Below, one piece after another: positions 1-10,640 of a stretch of DNA of 64,000 nt. The translations under genes were made by a program, and so were the position numbers. This DNA comes from Datisca glomerata (Eukaryota > Streptophyta > Magnoliopsida > Cucurbitales > Datiscaceae): positions 682,001 through 746,000 of the forward strand of contig QANY01013656.1 of NCBI GenBank assembly GCA_003255025.1, given 5' to 3'. Under the pieces are notes generated by a model. It worked only from the letters and a program-made list of their open reading frames with translations, made no database searches and was not told the DNA's origin. The stretch's first letter is position 1. Every line of letters starts with the position of its first letter.

Positions 1-119
1 CGAGGCTGATGGAGTTTCAAAATCACTGACTGAGCAAGAATACACATGATACATCACTATGGCACTGAGATTAGTTTTAACATGGTCGCATATGGTTTCT
101 GCATTCATGACAAAGTTTT

Positions 120-777
120 TTGTGTCTTAAGGAAAATATGAGCATTCTCGAGTTGGGGCGTGAGTGTCAAAAGAAAGATGAAGACCTGATGACTTTCGTC
201 AGACGGTTCAAGGACAAGCGTTGGATTGCCAAGAAGAGTGGAATGAGGAAGACTTGGTGAAGATGTGCATCTGCAGAATGATGAATGAGTATAAAGTGCA
301 TTTGGAGAACCTCGACATCGCCACTTTCTCACGCCTCCATGTAGTTGCTCAATGCACCAACGCTTCAATGTCTAGGCCAAAGGTTGCGGAGCAGAGTGAG
401 CGCGAGGGGTTTGCATGGAAGCTTGCAATATACACGCCACAAGTAGCAATGGCACAAGCTCAAGGACATGGTGTAAAATGGGACATAAGTAAAAGGGTTG
501 ATCCATCACCATTCCCCTACTCCTGGATTAGGTAGAAGCATTGTTGGATGCCTGGATCAAGGATAAGTTCGTGCGAAGACCTTGAGTGGAAAACTTACCG
601 ATCAGAGAAGAAATAAAACCACCTTATTATTGTCGCTTCCACCGAGACACAACTTATGCGACCAAAGATTGTAAAACTTTGAGACAGATTTTCAATGACA
701 AGCTTCAAAATGGGGAGATCATTAACGCGAACATAGAAGTCACCAGGAACCAACCTTTCCCACCGCACGCTACATGA
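120..777 (+). pseudogene. Gypsy family A copy 1: gag fragment (frameshifted)
   Basis: This is a retrotransposon capsid (Gag) remnant. The first part, to about 535, has the Retrotrans_gag pattern: a 'LMTFVRRFKD' stretch, then 'WNEEDLVKMC' in another frame, so there is a frameshift near 218. After a stop near 533, a second segment (586-777) has the 'YYCRFHRDT..ATKDC' signature that stands in for a zinc knuckle in plant Tat-type Gag proteins. The same signature recurs at 3330-3440 in copy 2. The gene has no start codon in the window. The gag ends at 777 without running into protease, unlike copy 2. Identification as gypsy Gag is solid; the lineage is inferred from copy 2. Confidence 0.75.
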
Positions 778-954
778 CCATCATGATAGGAAGTGGTTGA
801 TATGCTACAAAACCCAAGGAGGGGTATGTTTGTACAAAGGCAATCATGTGTTGTAAGGTCCAAAGATTATGTACTTGAAGTCACAATACACATGTTTATT
901 TATGAAATGCCTATTCTGAAAATTACAATTATTTGTTTATGTGCATGTTTGTAC
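778..954. other. Spacer between gag and integrase tail, copy 1
   Basis: No coding signal seen. In copy 2 about 4.5 kb of protease-RT-RNase H-integrase lies in this position, so a large internal deletion must have its breakpoints within or close to this interval. Confidence 0.4.
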
Positions 955-1090
955 GAATAGGAAGGGCCGCATGAGACCACCTCTATGGCTGATGGTAAAT
1001 GGGATGACCCTTAAATGCTTCAAGTCGTATCGATGATGTTCAACTTTGAGTGTATAAAAACAAACTATCATGTTTAGCATTGTTACTTTT
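955..1090 (+). pseudogene. Gypsy family A copy 1: integrase C-terminal tail
   Basis: The frame starting near 958 resembles the end of the copy 2 integrase at 8046-8165. Both run through a 'GPxExxSxADxx' motif, a 'DP' and a 'QV' pair, and then '..YH' plus the same non-coding continuation. One stop interrupts it. The match is short, but it sits directly before the same 37-bp repeat in both copies, which makes a chance match unlikely. It shows that copy 1 is an internally deleted element rather than a stray gag piece. Confidence 0.6.
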
Positions 1091-1145
1091 ACTTCAACTT
1101 TTATGATTATCAAAATAGCCCAAAAACTTATAACGGGTTTGTCAT

Positions 1146-1612
1146 CCTGAAATGCAATTAAGACGTTTCAGCAAAGTTTGTTCCTGAAATGCATGTAAGT
1201 CGTTTCATTAGAGTTAGTCCCTGGAATGTATTTAAGACGTTTCAGAAAAGATTGATCCTGGAACGCGTTTAAGACGTTTCAGCGAAAGTTGTTCCTGAAA
1301 TGCATTTAAGGCATTTCAGCAAAGATTGTTCCTGAAACGAGTTTAAGACATTTCAGCAAAGATTGTTCCTGAAACGAGTTTAAGACATTTCAGCAAAGTA
1401 TGTTCCTGAAACACACTTAAGATGTTTCAGCAAATCTTGTTCCTGGAACATATTTAAAATGTTTCAGCAAAGTTTGTACATAAACGCACTTAAGATGTTT
1501 CAACGAAACTTGTTCCTAGAACGTATTTGAGACATTCAAGCAGTGTATGTCTCCGGGACGCACTTAAGACGTTTCAGTAAAGTTTATTCTGAAATGTAAT
1601 GAAGACATTTCA
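1146..1612 (+). repeat. 37-bp palindromic tandem repeat, about 13 units
   Basis: Units follow the consensus cctgaaacg..ttaagacgtttcagcaaagnttgtt, 37 bp each; the two in the middle (near 1330-1403) are nearly identical. Each unit holds an inverted repeat, ctgaaacg against cgtttcag, so each could fold into a short hairpin. Two more units lie at 8203-8280 after the integrase of copy 2. The array therefore belongs to the 3' untranslated part of this retrotransposon family and has expanded in copy 1. Confidence 0.9.
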
Positions 1613-2611
1613 TTATTTTGAAAGGAACTTGAGCGCCATAATGTGTCTGAAGTACACAAGATATCTTAACTATTTGCTTTGCTCGTTGCCGTGGCATATG
1701 ACTCTTGTCATATAAATTGAATCTAACTCAGAGTTTTATTATGAATATGCTCATGTTAAAAGTCGTATGTAAGAACGACGTATGTTTGAAGTAGGGATGC
1801 ATGATAATGATGCATGATAACGATTCGAAGGAGGAATGAATGAGTATGAAAACGTAAAGTATGAACTAATGCATGATAAATCTGAAGTAGGGATGGGTAT
1901 ATAACCCTTTAAGCATGACCATTATGGATAGTCCACTATGCACGCTCTTCCTTAGGCAACTTGATTATATTTTTATGTATGGGTGCGCCTACTTAGGCAG
2001 TATCATGTAGGTTCTTATGTGTATGCACTTACAGAAGTTGAATCGTCTATGAACTACACTCCAGCATGTGCACTTGCTGCCGGGCCATTTCTTGATGAAC
2101 TTCACCCTGGTTAGTTATCTCAATATCAGAAAGTGGTGGTACATTTACTCCTGATTTTAATGAATTATCTCTAGAAATGATTATGAACAAATCATTGAGC
2201 TGTATCTATCATATATGAGAATAATGTGAGTAGAAACTGTTACATGACTCTTTTCACTTGTCATGATACTTTGGTATTTGGACACACATTATGAACATGC
2301 ATATGATACCACGTATACTCACTCATGCTTAAATTAAAACTTAAGGCTGTGTATTGCTAGTCTTTATGTTTTCAGCTAGTCATCCATTCGTGAATGCCGA
2401 CAATCAGATTCTTCATTAAAAGAGACATGCCTAGCCAACCACTTCTAGCATCTCTTACTAGAGCCTAAATGAGAGCAATTGGTATATCATCGCACCTAGC
2501 TAATGACTACAACAGCAAAGACGACCATCATGGTTGAACATATGGCTCATCAACTAAGACCACAACACAGGAAGAGACTATGTATAAGTTCAATTGCTAC
2601 ACATTTAAACT
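1613..2611. other. Non-coding stretch between gypsy copies
   Basis: No convincing coding or RNA signal. It follows the 3'-UTR repeat of copy 1 and precedes a candidate polypurine tract, so it is probably the 3' untranslated region of copy 1. Confidence 0.3.
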
Positions 2612-2830
2612 TGTAAGAGGGGCTAATGTCAATATGGATCCGCGTCATTGAGATTGACGTGTCAAGATTGAACATGTGGCATCTAAATACACTCACGTGA
2701 CATGGTAAGGTTGAAATGTGATAATAGCGAATATGTTTATAAGGGCCGAGATGGACCTATAAGAGTGGCGAGCCCATTTCGAGATCATATGTCAAGTGTT
2801 GAGTCTTGCTTTCGTGCTAAGTGACAAAGG
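2612..2830 (+). repeat. Candidate polypurine tract and LTR start
   Basis: A purine run, taagaggggctaa, at 2614-2626 is followed by TGTCAATATGG at 2627. That is the arrangement expected of a gypsy PPT directly before a 3' LTR. A TATA-like tttataag lies at 2736-2743. No matching second LTR and no PBS were found, so the right end of the LTR cannot be placed; it must lie before the copy 2 gag homology near 3165. If correct, one LTR may be shared between copy 1 and copy 2. Confidence 0.35.
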
Positions 2831-3164
2831 CCTGAAGGCTCTTCCTTGCCTGGGGAGAATCTGAGAGCTGTGGTCTGGTGGGATTAGGATAAGGTTACGC
2901 TATACCAAGAGAGGAAAAACTACTCGATGGGTATGGCCTCCTTGGGCACCTTGTTTCTAGGGAAGAAGTGTTAAAAAAAGACACGAGTCGTCTCTTAAGA
3001 GTCAGGTCAATCCCACAGCGGGTTGAGGTAACCCAACCCATCTCCATGGCAGGGAAGGTTAAGGAACTCATCCCCACGAAGGGGGCACCAACACTTCAGT
3101 GCCCAAGCTGAATGCCACAGAACAGGGAGAACGTGGGGGGCGTGCGTGAAACCTTTGAGATACG
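2831..3164. other. Unassigned stretch upstream of second gag copy
   Basis: Open frames here are short and resemble nothing I recognise. By position it is the LTR end or leader of copy 2. Confidence 0.3.
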
Positions 3165-3640
3165 CACCCTAAGTAGCAATGGTGCAACTTTAGGGGCTGG
3201 GTGCTAAACAGAACAATAGTGGGGGATTCTTTGTCAGCTTTCCTCTATCCCATAGTCAAAGTATAGGCACTGTTGGACGTTGGGTCAAGGATAAGGTCAT
3301 ACGGAGGCTCTGGGTGGATAGGTTGTCACGACAGAGGAAAGATGGTCTGTTTATTACTGTAGCTTCCACAGGGACACCTCTCATGCAACAAAGGACTGCA
3401 GGACTTTGAGGCAGATTTTCCATGATAAACCCTAAGGGGGTAAATCATTACAGAAGATACGAATGCCGTGGTGAACCAACCATTCCCACCACATGCTAAC
3501 GCAAATATGAACAGTGTTATAGAAGGTACTTCTTCATCATGAGGAACTGTGGTGGATGAGGAGGAAGAAGACGAAGGCGTGCATATGGAGATAAATGCCA
3601 CATTCATAGAATCATTGCTGCGAATGAAAGTTTGCAAAAA
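3165..3640 (+). pseudogene. Gypsy family A copy 2: gag C-terminal part
   Basis: Nucleotide similarity to 440-730 of copy 1 begins near 3165 ('agtagcaatggtgcaac' against 'agtagcaatggcacaag'). It carries the same 'VYYCSFHRDTSHATKDC' type of motif at about 3345-3405, followed by 'LRQIF'. The N-terminal capsid half is absent. Stops occur soon after the motif, and an acidic linker (EEEEDEG type) at 3555-3580 leads toward protease. It is a truncated and decayed gag. Confidence 0.65.
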
Positions 3641-3799
3641 ATTTTTTGATAGGTTAGAACTATACTAGGAGGCACGGAGCCAAGTGACACAAACATTGGT
3701 GAATGTCTTTAAGCAAAGTAAGTCCATAGCACAATGTTACTTCTCTTAGCCACCCTTAGGAAGGATAAGAAGGAATGAAGAATGTGCCATCACTTTTAC

Positions 3800-4296
3800 C
3801 AATACAGACCGTATGGTTAGGAGGGTAGGGCACAACCTCCCACTGTATGTCGAGCATTGGTCAATTGGATGTAAGTTAGGAGGGCCCTCATTGATAATGG
3901 ATCCGAGATCAATATAATATCACTCACCACCTTTTGGCCTGTAGGTATACCTGAAATAAGACTAGTTAGACAACAAATTATCATTACAGGTTTTTCATCA
4001 TCGTGCGTCAGAACGTTGGGGTATGTGAATGCTGAGATACAAGTAAGACCGATCCACACTACGAACGGTTGCATGTCATCAAATATGAGACCGTCTATCA
4101 CATTTTATTGGGAATGCCTTGGGTCTATGATCATGAGTGTGTCCCCTCTACACTGCATCAATACATCAAGTCTAGGTGGAAAGGGAAGGATATCATCATT
4201 AGGGCCGCGAAAGCGCCATTTGACAAAACAGAAACTCATCTGGTTGAAGCCACATTGTTTGATGAAATTGCTTCCATTGGAACGAAGGCCCCTTGA
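3800..4296 (+). pseudogene. Gypsy family A copy 2: aspartic protease
   Basis: The retropepsin domain that would cut the polyprotein. The active-site region reads 'RALIDNGSEINII' near 3870-3910; D-N-G-S in place of D-T/S-G is usual for this plant lineage (family B has the same). It continues as 'GFSSS.VRTLGYVNAEIQV' and then, in a shifted frame, a 'YHILLGMPWVYDH' flap/C-terminal segment (4069-4296). At least one frameshift and several stops make it inactive. Confidence 0.75.
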
Positions 4297-4559
4297 AGGA
4301 TCACGACTCTCACCTTGTCGATGTGGGAAGATAAACGGGACAAGACCAAGGTGACAGGGGGCGACGATTTAGTCATCCGGGTGACGTTACCAAATGGCAA
4401 AAGGCATACCAATTGTAATGGTGCGCGGGATCGGAGAACACCCTGATTCCCTCGACGACGTGACAGAGGAAATAATGTCAGAGGAGGCATTTGTGAAATA
4501 GCAAGGGCTGACCAATGGGACCTACGTGATGTATTGCGATGTGCCAGAAGAACCCTCAA

Positions 4560-5566
4560 AATCAATACCATCACTGTCACTAGTGGAGTTATAGGAAGTC
4601 TTCCTCGATGGGGCAGAAGAGCAGCGACCCAATTTCCTGGCGAAGGGCCTGTCTAGAGATCAAAGAAAGAACCTACTGATCCTACTTTGGGAATTTTAGG
4701 ACGTTTTTTCTTGGTCATACACAGAGATGTGGGGCTGGATCCCACCCTAGTGACACATAAGTTGAGGGTCTCCACGACGTGGAACCCTATCAAGCACCCG
4801 CCTCGACTCTTTCTATCAGAAGTAGAGTTGCAAATAAAATCTGAGATCACTAAGCTTATGGAGGCCAAGTTCATAAGGCCGATAGAGCATCCCACTTGGC
4901 TGGCCAACATAGTACTGGTGAAGAAGAAGAACGACCAGATATGGTGCTGTATTGATTTCAAAACTTGAACAGGGCATGCCCGAAAGACGATTTTCCACTA
5001 CTCAATGTAGACGCCTTAGTAGTCGCCACATTGAAACACAAGATTTTCTCATTCATGGATAGGTTCAGTGGGTACAATCAGATCAGGATGGCTCCGGAAG
5101 ACGCTGAAAAGACTACTTTTAGGACTCCTTCGAGAAACTTTTACTGCGTCATGATACGTTCAGACTGAATAACGTCGGGGCTACCTACGAGAGGGTGATG
5201 ACGGCAAACTTTCACGACATGATTCATGATTTTGTTGAAGCCTATGTAGACGATTTGGTTGTTCAGTCTAAGGTGGTGGGCCTGCATCTCAAACACATTA
5301 GGAGCATTTTTGAAAGATGCAAAAAGTACAAGCTCAAGATGAATCTATTAAAGTGCGCCTTCGGGGTACCTCGTGGCAACTTTTTGGGGTTCTGTGTGCA
5401 TCAATGTGGTATAGACATTGACCAGTCAAAAGTGGCCATTAGGGACATGCCACCGCCACAGACAATGAACGAGCTCAAATATTTCTTGGGAAAAGTTTCA
5501 TATGTACGACATTTTATCCCTGCCTTGGCAGAGTTAATTAGTGCGCTGCAACCACTTTTAAAATAG
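4560..5566 (+). pseudogene. Gypsy family A copy 2: reverse transcriptase
   Basis: RNA-dependent DNA polymerase of the element. Segments in order: the acidic lead-in; 'KLMEAKFIRPIEHPTWLAN' and 'VLVKKK' (4687-4968); 'DDFPLLNVDALV' and 'FSFMDRFSGYNQI' (4965-5168); the catalytic 'YVDDLVVQS' near 5240-5266; then 'LKMNLLKCAFGV' and 'FLGF.VHQCGIDID' (5195-5566). These are RT motifs 1-7 in family order, spread over three frames with stops between. The F-[RK]-x-x-P palm and YVDD metal-binding residues are still readable. The copy is dead but complete in domain layout. Confidence 0.9.
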
Positions 5567-5926
5567 GGTTGTCAGTTCGGATGTGCCTCAGAGCAGCATA
5601 TGTGTTTTCAGCGGATCAAGGAAGTTCTACTCACATCTCCCACCATGGTACCACCCCGGGGAGATCTTCCACTTATTTTGTACATTACGACCACTGCTAA
5701 ATCCATTGGAGCATTATTGGCTCATGATCGGGAAAGGGTAGAGTCGCCAGTTCACTACTTGAGTAAGGTTTTGCGCGATGCAGAGTTGAGATACATGCCC
5801 CAAGAAAAGCATTGTGTAGCATTTTTCTTCGTCACTCAGAAGCTGTGGCACTACCTGCTAGTTACTAAAATCCATCTGATGACCATGTCCAAACCGATTC
5901 GTTTTTTTTGTCAAGGCCAGTCCTGA
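5567..5926 (+). pseudogene. Gypsy family A copy 2: RT-linked RNase H
   Basis: The ordinary Ty3/gypsy RNase H directly after RT. It has 'FQRIKEVL', 'PLILYITTTAKSIGALLAHD', 'HYLSKVL..AELRYMPQEK' and 'LWHYLLVTKIHL' in family order. The first catalytic Asp (usually in L-Y-x-D or similar) is not visible, because the position reads LYITTTAKS. A stop near 5565 separates it from RT, and the frame shifts at about 5908 into the next domain. Confidence 0.8.
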
Positions 5927-6411
5927 ATGGGAGGCTCACTAGGTGGACAATGTTGTTGAGCGAATTTGATATCACGATGATGACGCCGGAGGTGCAGAAT
6001 AGCCAAGCTCTTGCAGATTTATTAGCACAACTGCTGAATGAAGAGTCTGAACCTCTGGATGAAATGGATGAAACCATCCCAGGGGAGTTCTACAAGGTAA
6101 ACTTTTATGAAAAGGTAGTGTGGGGATTGGCCTTCGATGGATCGTCAACACATAACGGAGGTGGAGCAGGGCTCGTATTGGAATACCCTATGGGCAACAT
6201 GTTTCCGATGGCATACAAGTTGACATTTCCTTGCACGAATAACGAAGCTGAATATGAGGCACTGGTGCTTGGCCCAAAGTATTCAAAGGAAAAAGGGGAA
6301 ACGTCGCTCAAGGTAAAGGGAGATTCCAATTTGATAATTTACCAGGTTAATGGGGAGTTTGCTGTCATGGAACTTGCCCTCGCACGATACAAGCACGAAG
6401 TCCAAGGCTGA
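5908..6411 (+). pseudogene. Gypsy family A copy 2: second (archaeal-like) RNase H
   Basis: A second RNase H follows the first, with 'LAFDGSSTHNGGGAGLVL' near 6130-6185, 'NNEAEYEAL' near 6238-6265, and 'GDSNLIIYQVNGEF' near 6320-6360. These are the D, E and D of a type-1 RNase H fold. Two RNase H domains in tandem are a known hallmark of the plant Tat lineage of Ty3/gypsy elements. The 167-residue frame is the longest uninterrupted one in this copy. Confidence 0.85.
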
Positions 6412-7079
6412 ATGACGCGTCTAAGAAGTTAGTCTTTGAACACACACCCCGATCTCAGAATCGTCATGCAGATGAGTTGGCTATGCTTGCCTCCAAACTT
6501 CCAGTCTCAGACCTTGTCCCCATTATCGAAGTGGTTGTCCAGACTAACTCTGCTATTTTTGAAAGCCTCGAGAGGGATGTGTATCAAGATTGGAGTAATA
6601 GTGTTCGAAGATGGCTTGATGAATGGAGCATAATATTTGACCGAGACTTAAAAAAATTTTGTGTAGTTGAAGGGATTACTGTTCTATCGGGGAACATATA
6701 TGGTCCTTACGAGGTGCATAAGTGTTAAGGAAGACAGAAGGTGACTCCAAAGCCTTCACGAAGACGTTTGCTACATTGAGGGGCTACTGTTACATAGACG
6801 CCTATAAAGGATGAGGTACTATTGGTCGAACGTGAATGAAGAAGCCCTTACACTCTAAAAGGACTGTCCAAAGTGCGAACTCCTGCTAGACCCTAAAGAA
6901 GGGAACGTCATAGAAGTTGTCACTGATTAAAGACAGCCCTACGTCACCTACCTGGCAGATGGAGTGCTACCCACGGACCCCGTAAACACCATTAACATCA
7001 AAAGAAAGAGCTCACACTTTTTTCTTTTTGAGGGTAGAATTATTGTGAAGGGGGATAGATAATCGACCTCTCAAATGCC
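6412..7079 (+). pseudogene. Linker between second RNase H and integrase
   Basis: Fragments such as 'ADELAMLASKL' (about 6470-6505) match the end of the RNase H/connection region that precedes integrase in Tat elements. The rest, to 7079, is out of frame and carries many stops. It is pol sequence in decay, not a separate gene. Confidence 0.5.
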
Positions 7080-8143
7080 TTGGGCTCGAGTAACAACACA
7101 CAATCTTGGAAGAGGTGCATAGAGGTGTCTGTAGAGAACACCAAGGTGAAAGACGTTTGTTCGAGGAATTGTTGCGAAAAGGGTATTACTGGCCACCCAT
7201 GGAGATGGATTCGATGGAATTTTCAAGGAAGTGTTATGCATGTCAAGTGTTAGGGAACATCATACACGCACCTTCCATGCCCTTACACCCGGTGGAGATC
7301 CCTTGGCCATTTCGTACTTGGGTGATGGATTTCATAGGCCCGATATCACCGGCATCCAAGGGGAACATATGGATTCTGGCTGCTACAGATTGCTTCACCA
7401 AGTGGGTTGAGGCAGTTGCATTGAAGAAAGGGACAAAAGAACAAGTCTACAACTTCATCAAAGAGAACATAATTTGTAGATTCGAACTTCCCATAAGGAT
7501 AATATCGGATAACAGCACTGCATTCACAAGCAAAGTGGTGTCTCAGCTATTCAAAAACTACAACATCCGCCACGATAGATCTTCCCCCTACTACCCCAAG
7601 TGAAACGGGTAAGCAGAAGTGACCAACAACACGTTGCTGAGGATCCTAAGTAGGATGGTTCACGAAACTCAATAAAACTGGCATGAGCTATTACCCTTAT
7701 CATTTTGGTTATATAGAACGTCAAAGTGTACCCCTACTCAGGCAACACCCTTGTCATTGGTACACGAATGCGAAGCCATGATACCCACAGAGGTGATGGT
7801 ACCTTATGCCAAACTATTGTCATCCGCTGGGGTGGAACAGGTCATATGCCTTGGAGACTTGAAGGACTCAGAGGAAAGAAGAGATAAGGTAAATGAGACC
7901 TTCCAGGCATACCAAAAGAGCATGGGTCAGATGTATGAAGCTATTGTGAAGCCTCAGGTCTTTGCCATGGGGGACTTAGTGCTGAAGGCAGCTGAGCATG
8001 TGATGAAAGGGATACATGCCAGGAAATTTGAGCCAAAGTTGGTAGGACCCTATGAGATCGCCTCCGTAGCCGATAGTGGGTACTGTCGACTGACCGACCC
8101 TCAAACACACCAAGTCATCCCAACAATCGTCAACTTAAAGTAG
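7080..8143 (+). pseudogene. Gypsy family A copy 2: integrase
   Basis: The integrase that would join element DNA to the chromosome. It has an N-terminal H-H-C-C zinc finger ('EEVHRGVCREHQGE..', 'KCYACQ', 7106-7250). The catalytic core has the first Asp in 'VMDFIGPI' and the second in 'IISDNS' (to 7603). The region of the third acidic residue is hit by a stop ('NG*AEV'). The C-terminal part at 7751-8143 ends in 'GPYEIASVAD', after a frame break between 7603 and 7751. Order and spacing are normal for Ty3/gypsy. Confidence 0.88.
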
Positions 8144-8202
8144 ATTAAGAAATACCATGCTTAATGTTATAATTTTTTTCCTAGCTTGTAATGTAGGTTA
8201 TT

Positions 8203-8280
8203 CCTAAAATACAATTAGGATTGTAAGACATTTCAGCGAAGTTTTCTTCCTGAAACGCATGTAAGACGTTTCAGCGAAGT
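8203..8280 (+). repeat. Two units of the 37-bp palindromic repeat
   Basis: Same consensus as 1146-1612 (cctgaaacgcatgtaagacg then tttcagcgaag), placed about 60 bp after the integrase stop of copy 2. It ties the repeat to the 3' untranslated region of family A. Confidence 0.85.
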
Positions 8281-8705
8281 AGGTAATCCAATGAAAAGAT
8301 GTTTAAAATATTCTAATATTAATACAAGTTCCATCTTTCTTCGCTCTATCAAATATCAATGTCTAGTGAGAATTTAATCAATGTTGCTATCCCATCTACA
8401 ACGGAACTTAATCGTAGCAAAAAAAAAGAAGAGGTGGGGAGAGGCAGAATAATCGCTTAACTTATTGGTGAAACTCACACAATTACAAAGGAAAAATTTG
8501 GCCGTCATGTTAATTATCTCAATTACGGAACATGGCTGCCATATACTGATTTAATTTATAAATTCTCTTGGTAGATATTGATTGTGTTAAGCAGCGAGTA
8601 AAAATGATGTAAAACGCTAAGTAGGAGCAAAAATACTGTGAAATAACATGCTTTTTATTAATATCTTACAGATGTACAAGAATACGAGAAAAGACAATAC
8701 AAAAG
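8281..8705. other. Junction between gypsy A and gypsy B
   Basis: No gene seen. Somewhere here the + strand family A element stops and the - strand family B element begins. No 3' LTR of either is recognisable, so both ends were lost. Confidence 0.4.
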
Positions 8706-8975
8706 CTACGGCTGGGGAAACAAATCAGGAGCAAGTTTTCTCGAGATGTTAGGATAATGCTCCAGCATGACACGATGCTTACCTATCTTGATTCTAATGT
8801 CATTCATCTTCGCCTCTACTTTAGCTATAACCGCCTCACGCTCCGCCATTTGTGCCTCAAAAGTTTCTACCTGATTGATTCTGAGATGATGTCTCTGAAG
8901 CCTTCTGCATGTGTGATTTGTGCCCCAGTATTCGACTTCACGTCGATGATGAAGAAAAATGAATAATTTCTCCAT
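8706..8975 (-). CDS. Small coiled-coil ORF downstream of gypsy B pol
   Basis: An intact 89-codon frame. Residues from about 35 on ('VETFEAQMAEREAVIAKVEA' and the following 'KMNDIRIKIGKH') have heptad-like spacing and strong helix/coiled-coil character, ending in 'HRVMLEHYPNIS'. It lies on the same strand as gypsy B and after the end of its integrase, so it may be an extra ORF of that element or a captured fragment. No catalytic motif, signal peptide or membrane segment is visible. The start is uncertain because the first 30 residues are less regular. I do not recognise the family. Confidence 0.4.
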   Translation of the reverse strand: MEKLFIFLHHRREVEYWGTNHTCRRLQRHHLRINQVETFEAQMAEREAVIAKVEAKMNDIRIKIGKHRVMLEHYPNISRKLAPDLFPQP

Positions 8976-9404
8976 ATTTTACTTCTTTTTTGTACTTTAA
9001 TTGCAATCCTCTAATTGTGTTTTAGCCTTCGTCATGTGCATACCGACTTTCTCGTGGTGACTTTTCAGATTTCACCTCGCACTCAGCCCATCTTTCTTAG
9101 TTCCTATACTTTTTTTTTAATTAGCTTTCACCTAATCAAGTTTATGCTTCTGAGTTATTTCAAGAGTAATTAATGATATCTTAGAATTGAGAGAAATAAG
9201 AAATAATGGAAATAACGAGAAGATGAAGTATATGCATTTGTCAACTGAGAAAGAAAAAAGGCTCTTCATCAATGATGAATAATGTTTACAAACAAGGATT
9301 TGGAAAAAAATATGGAATAAAAATTTCTCCAGTATTCGAGTCAGCTTTTTTTTTTTAAAACAATTTTTTCCCAACTTCATTTTTCCCGTACTTAGAGAAG
9401 TCAA
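8976..9404 (-). other. Gypsy B 3' untranslated stretch
   Basis: AT-rich sequence between the integrase end and the coiled-coil ORF. The frame at 9132-9404 is low-complexity and not convincing. Confidence 0.35.
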
Positions 9405-10640
9405 ACGAAATACTTCTTGACTGTATCAGAATTAACTGTATGTGGTAAATCGTCTTCATCCATGTTTGTTAGCATAAGAGCTCCTCCAGAGAAGGCCTTA
9501 TTAACAATGAAAAGTCCTTCATAATTTGGTATGAGAATATCCTTTTTAACACCAAATCTCATTCTGGGAAACATCAGGGACGAAATTTTTTGTCATATAC
9601 GTGCATCATTTTTTTTATATAATTGCCCTCTACATAATGCAGCCAATCTTTTTTCCTCGATGAAATTCAATTGCTCATATCGTGTTTGTACCCACTCTGC
9701 TTCTTCTAATTTTGCCTCCATTAAGACTCTGAGGGAGGGAATTTTCACCTCAATTAGAATGATCGCTTCCATGCCATCTACCAAAGAGAATGGCGTTGCC
9801 CTAACTGATGTTCAAACTGATGTGCTGTACCCATGTAGTGCAAACATGAGCATCTCATGTCAATCCTTATAAACCTCAGTTATCTTCTCTATGATCCTTT
9901 TTATGTTCTTATTTACTGCTTCCACTACTCCGTTCATTTTTGGACGATAAAGAGATGAGTTATGGTGCTTAATTTTGAATTGCTTACATAATTCTTTCAT
10001 CATCTTGTTATTTAAATTTGTCCCATTAGCTGTGATGATCCTTCCAGGTAGACCATATCGGCAAATTATTTCCATTTTAATGAACTTCTGGTTACACTCG
10101 AATAAGAACTCACCTTCACCCATTTGGTAAAATAATCTATAGAGATCAAAATGAAACGATGCCCGTTAGAGGCTTCTGGTGTGATACGACCAATGACGTC
10201 CATGCCCCCACATAGAGAACGGCCAAGGCGTGGCCATGACACGTAAAAGGGATGCGGGAATGTGAATTTTATTCTCATAAATTTGACATTTATGACATTT
10301 CTTGGCGTACTTGATGCAGTCAGATTCTAGAGTTAACCAATAATATCCTGCTCTCAAGATTTGTTTGGCCATCATATGTCCATTAGCATGAACACCACAA
10401 ATTCCTTCGTGAACTTCGTCTATGATTTGATTCACTTTCTTTGCATCAACACATCTTAAGAGCACCATATCATGGTTTCTTTTGTAGAATATTTCACCAT
10501 TCAAGAAGAAACCCATGGACAATCCTTTAATAGTGCGTTTATCATTCTCAAGAGCTTTGGATGGATATTTCTCGTTCTTTACATACTGCTTGATGTCGTA
10601 ATACCATGGTCTTGTGTCTGGCTCCTCTTCAATGCTCATA
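9405..10640 (-). pseudogene. Gypsy family B: integrase
   Basis: Read right to left. The H-H-C-C finger 'EVHEGICGVHANGH..AKKCHKCQ' lies at 10280-10440. The core has the first Asp in 'GMDVIGRI' and 'DYFTKWVKV' (10130-10220). The second catalytic position reads 'IITANGTN' where the family has D-N-G, so this Asp is mutated to Ala. Then come 'HHNSSLYRPKMNGVVEAVN' with the Glu, and a C-terminal tail near 9405-9540 ('GLFIVNKAF', 'DEDDLPHTVNSD'). Frames break near 10166 and 9860-9600. Inactive on two counts. Confidence 0.9.

Noticed and set aside
1146..1612. CRISPR array
   Set aside because: Units are continuous without variable spacers, and the setting is a plant retrotransposon.
4236..4580. 114-codon minus-strand frame over gypsy A protease/RT
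   Set aside because: Antisense shadow of a pol region with clear plus-strand motifs.
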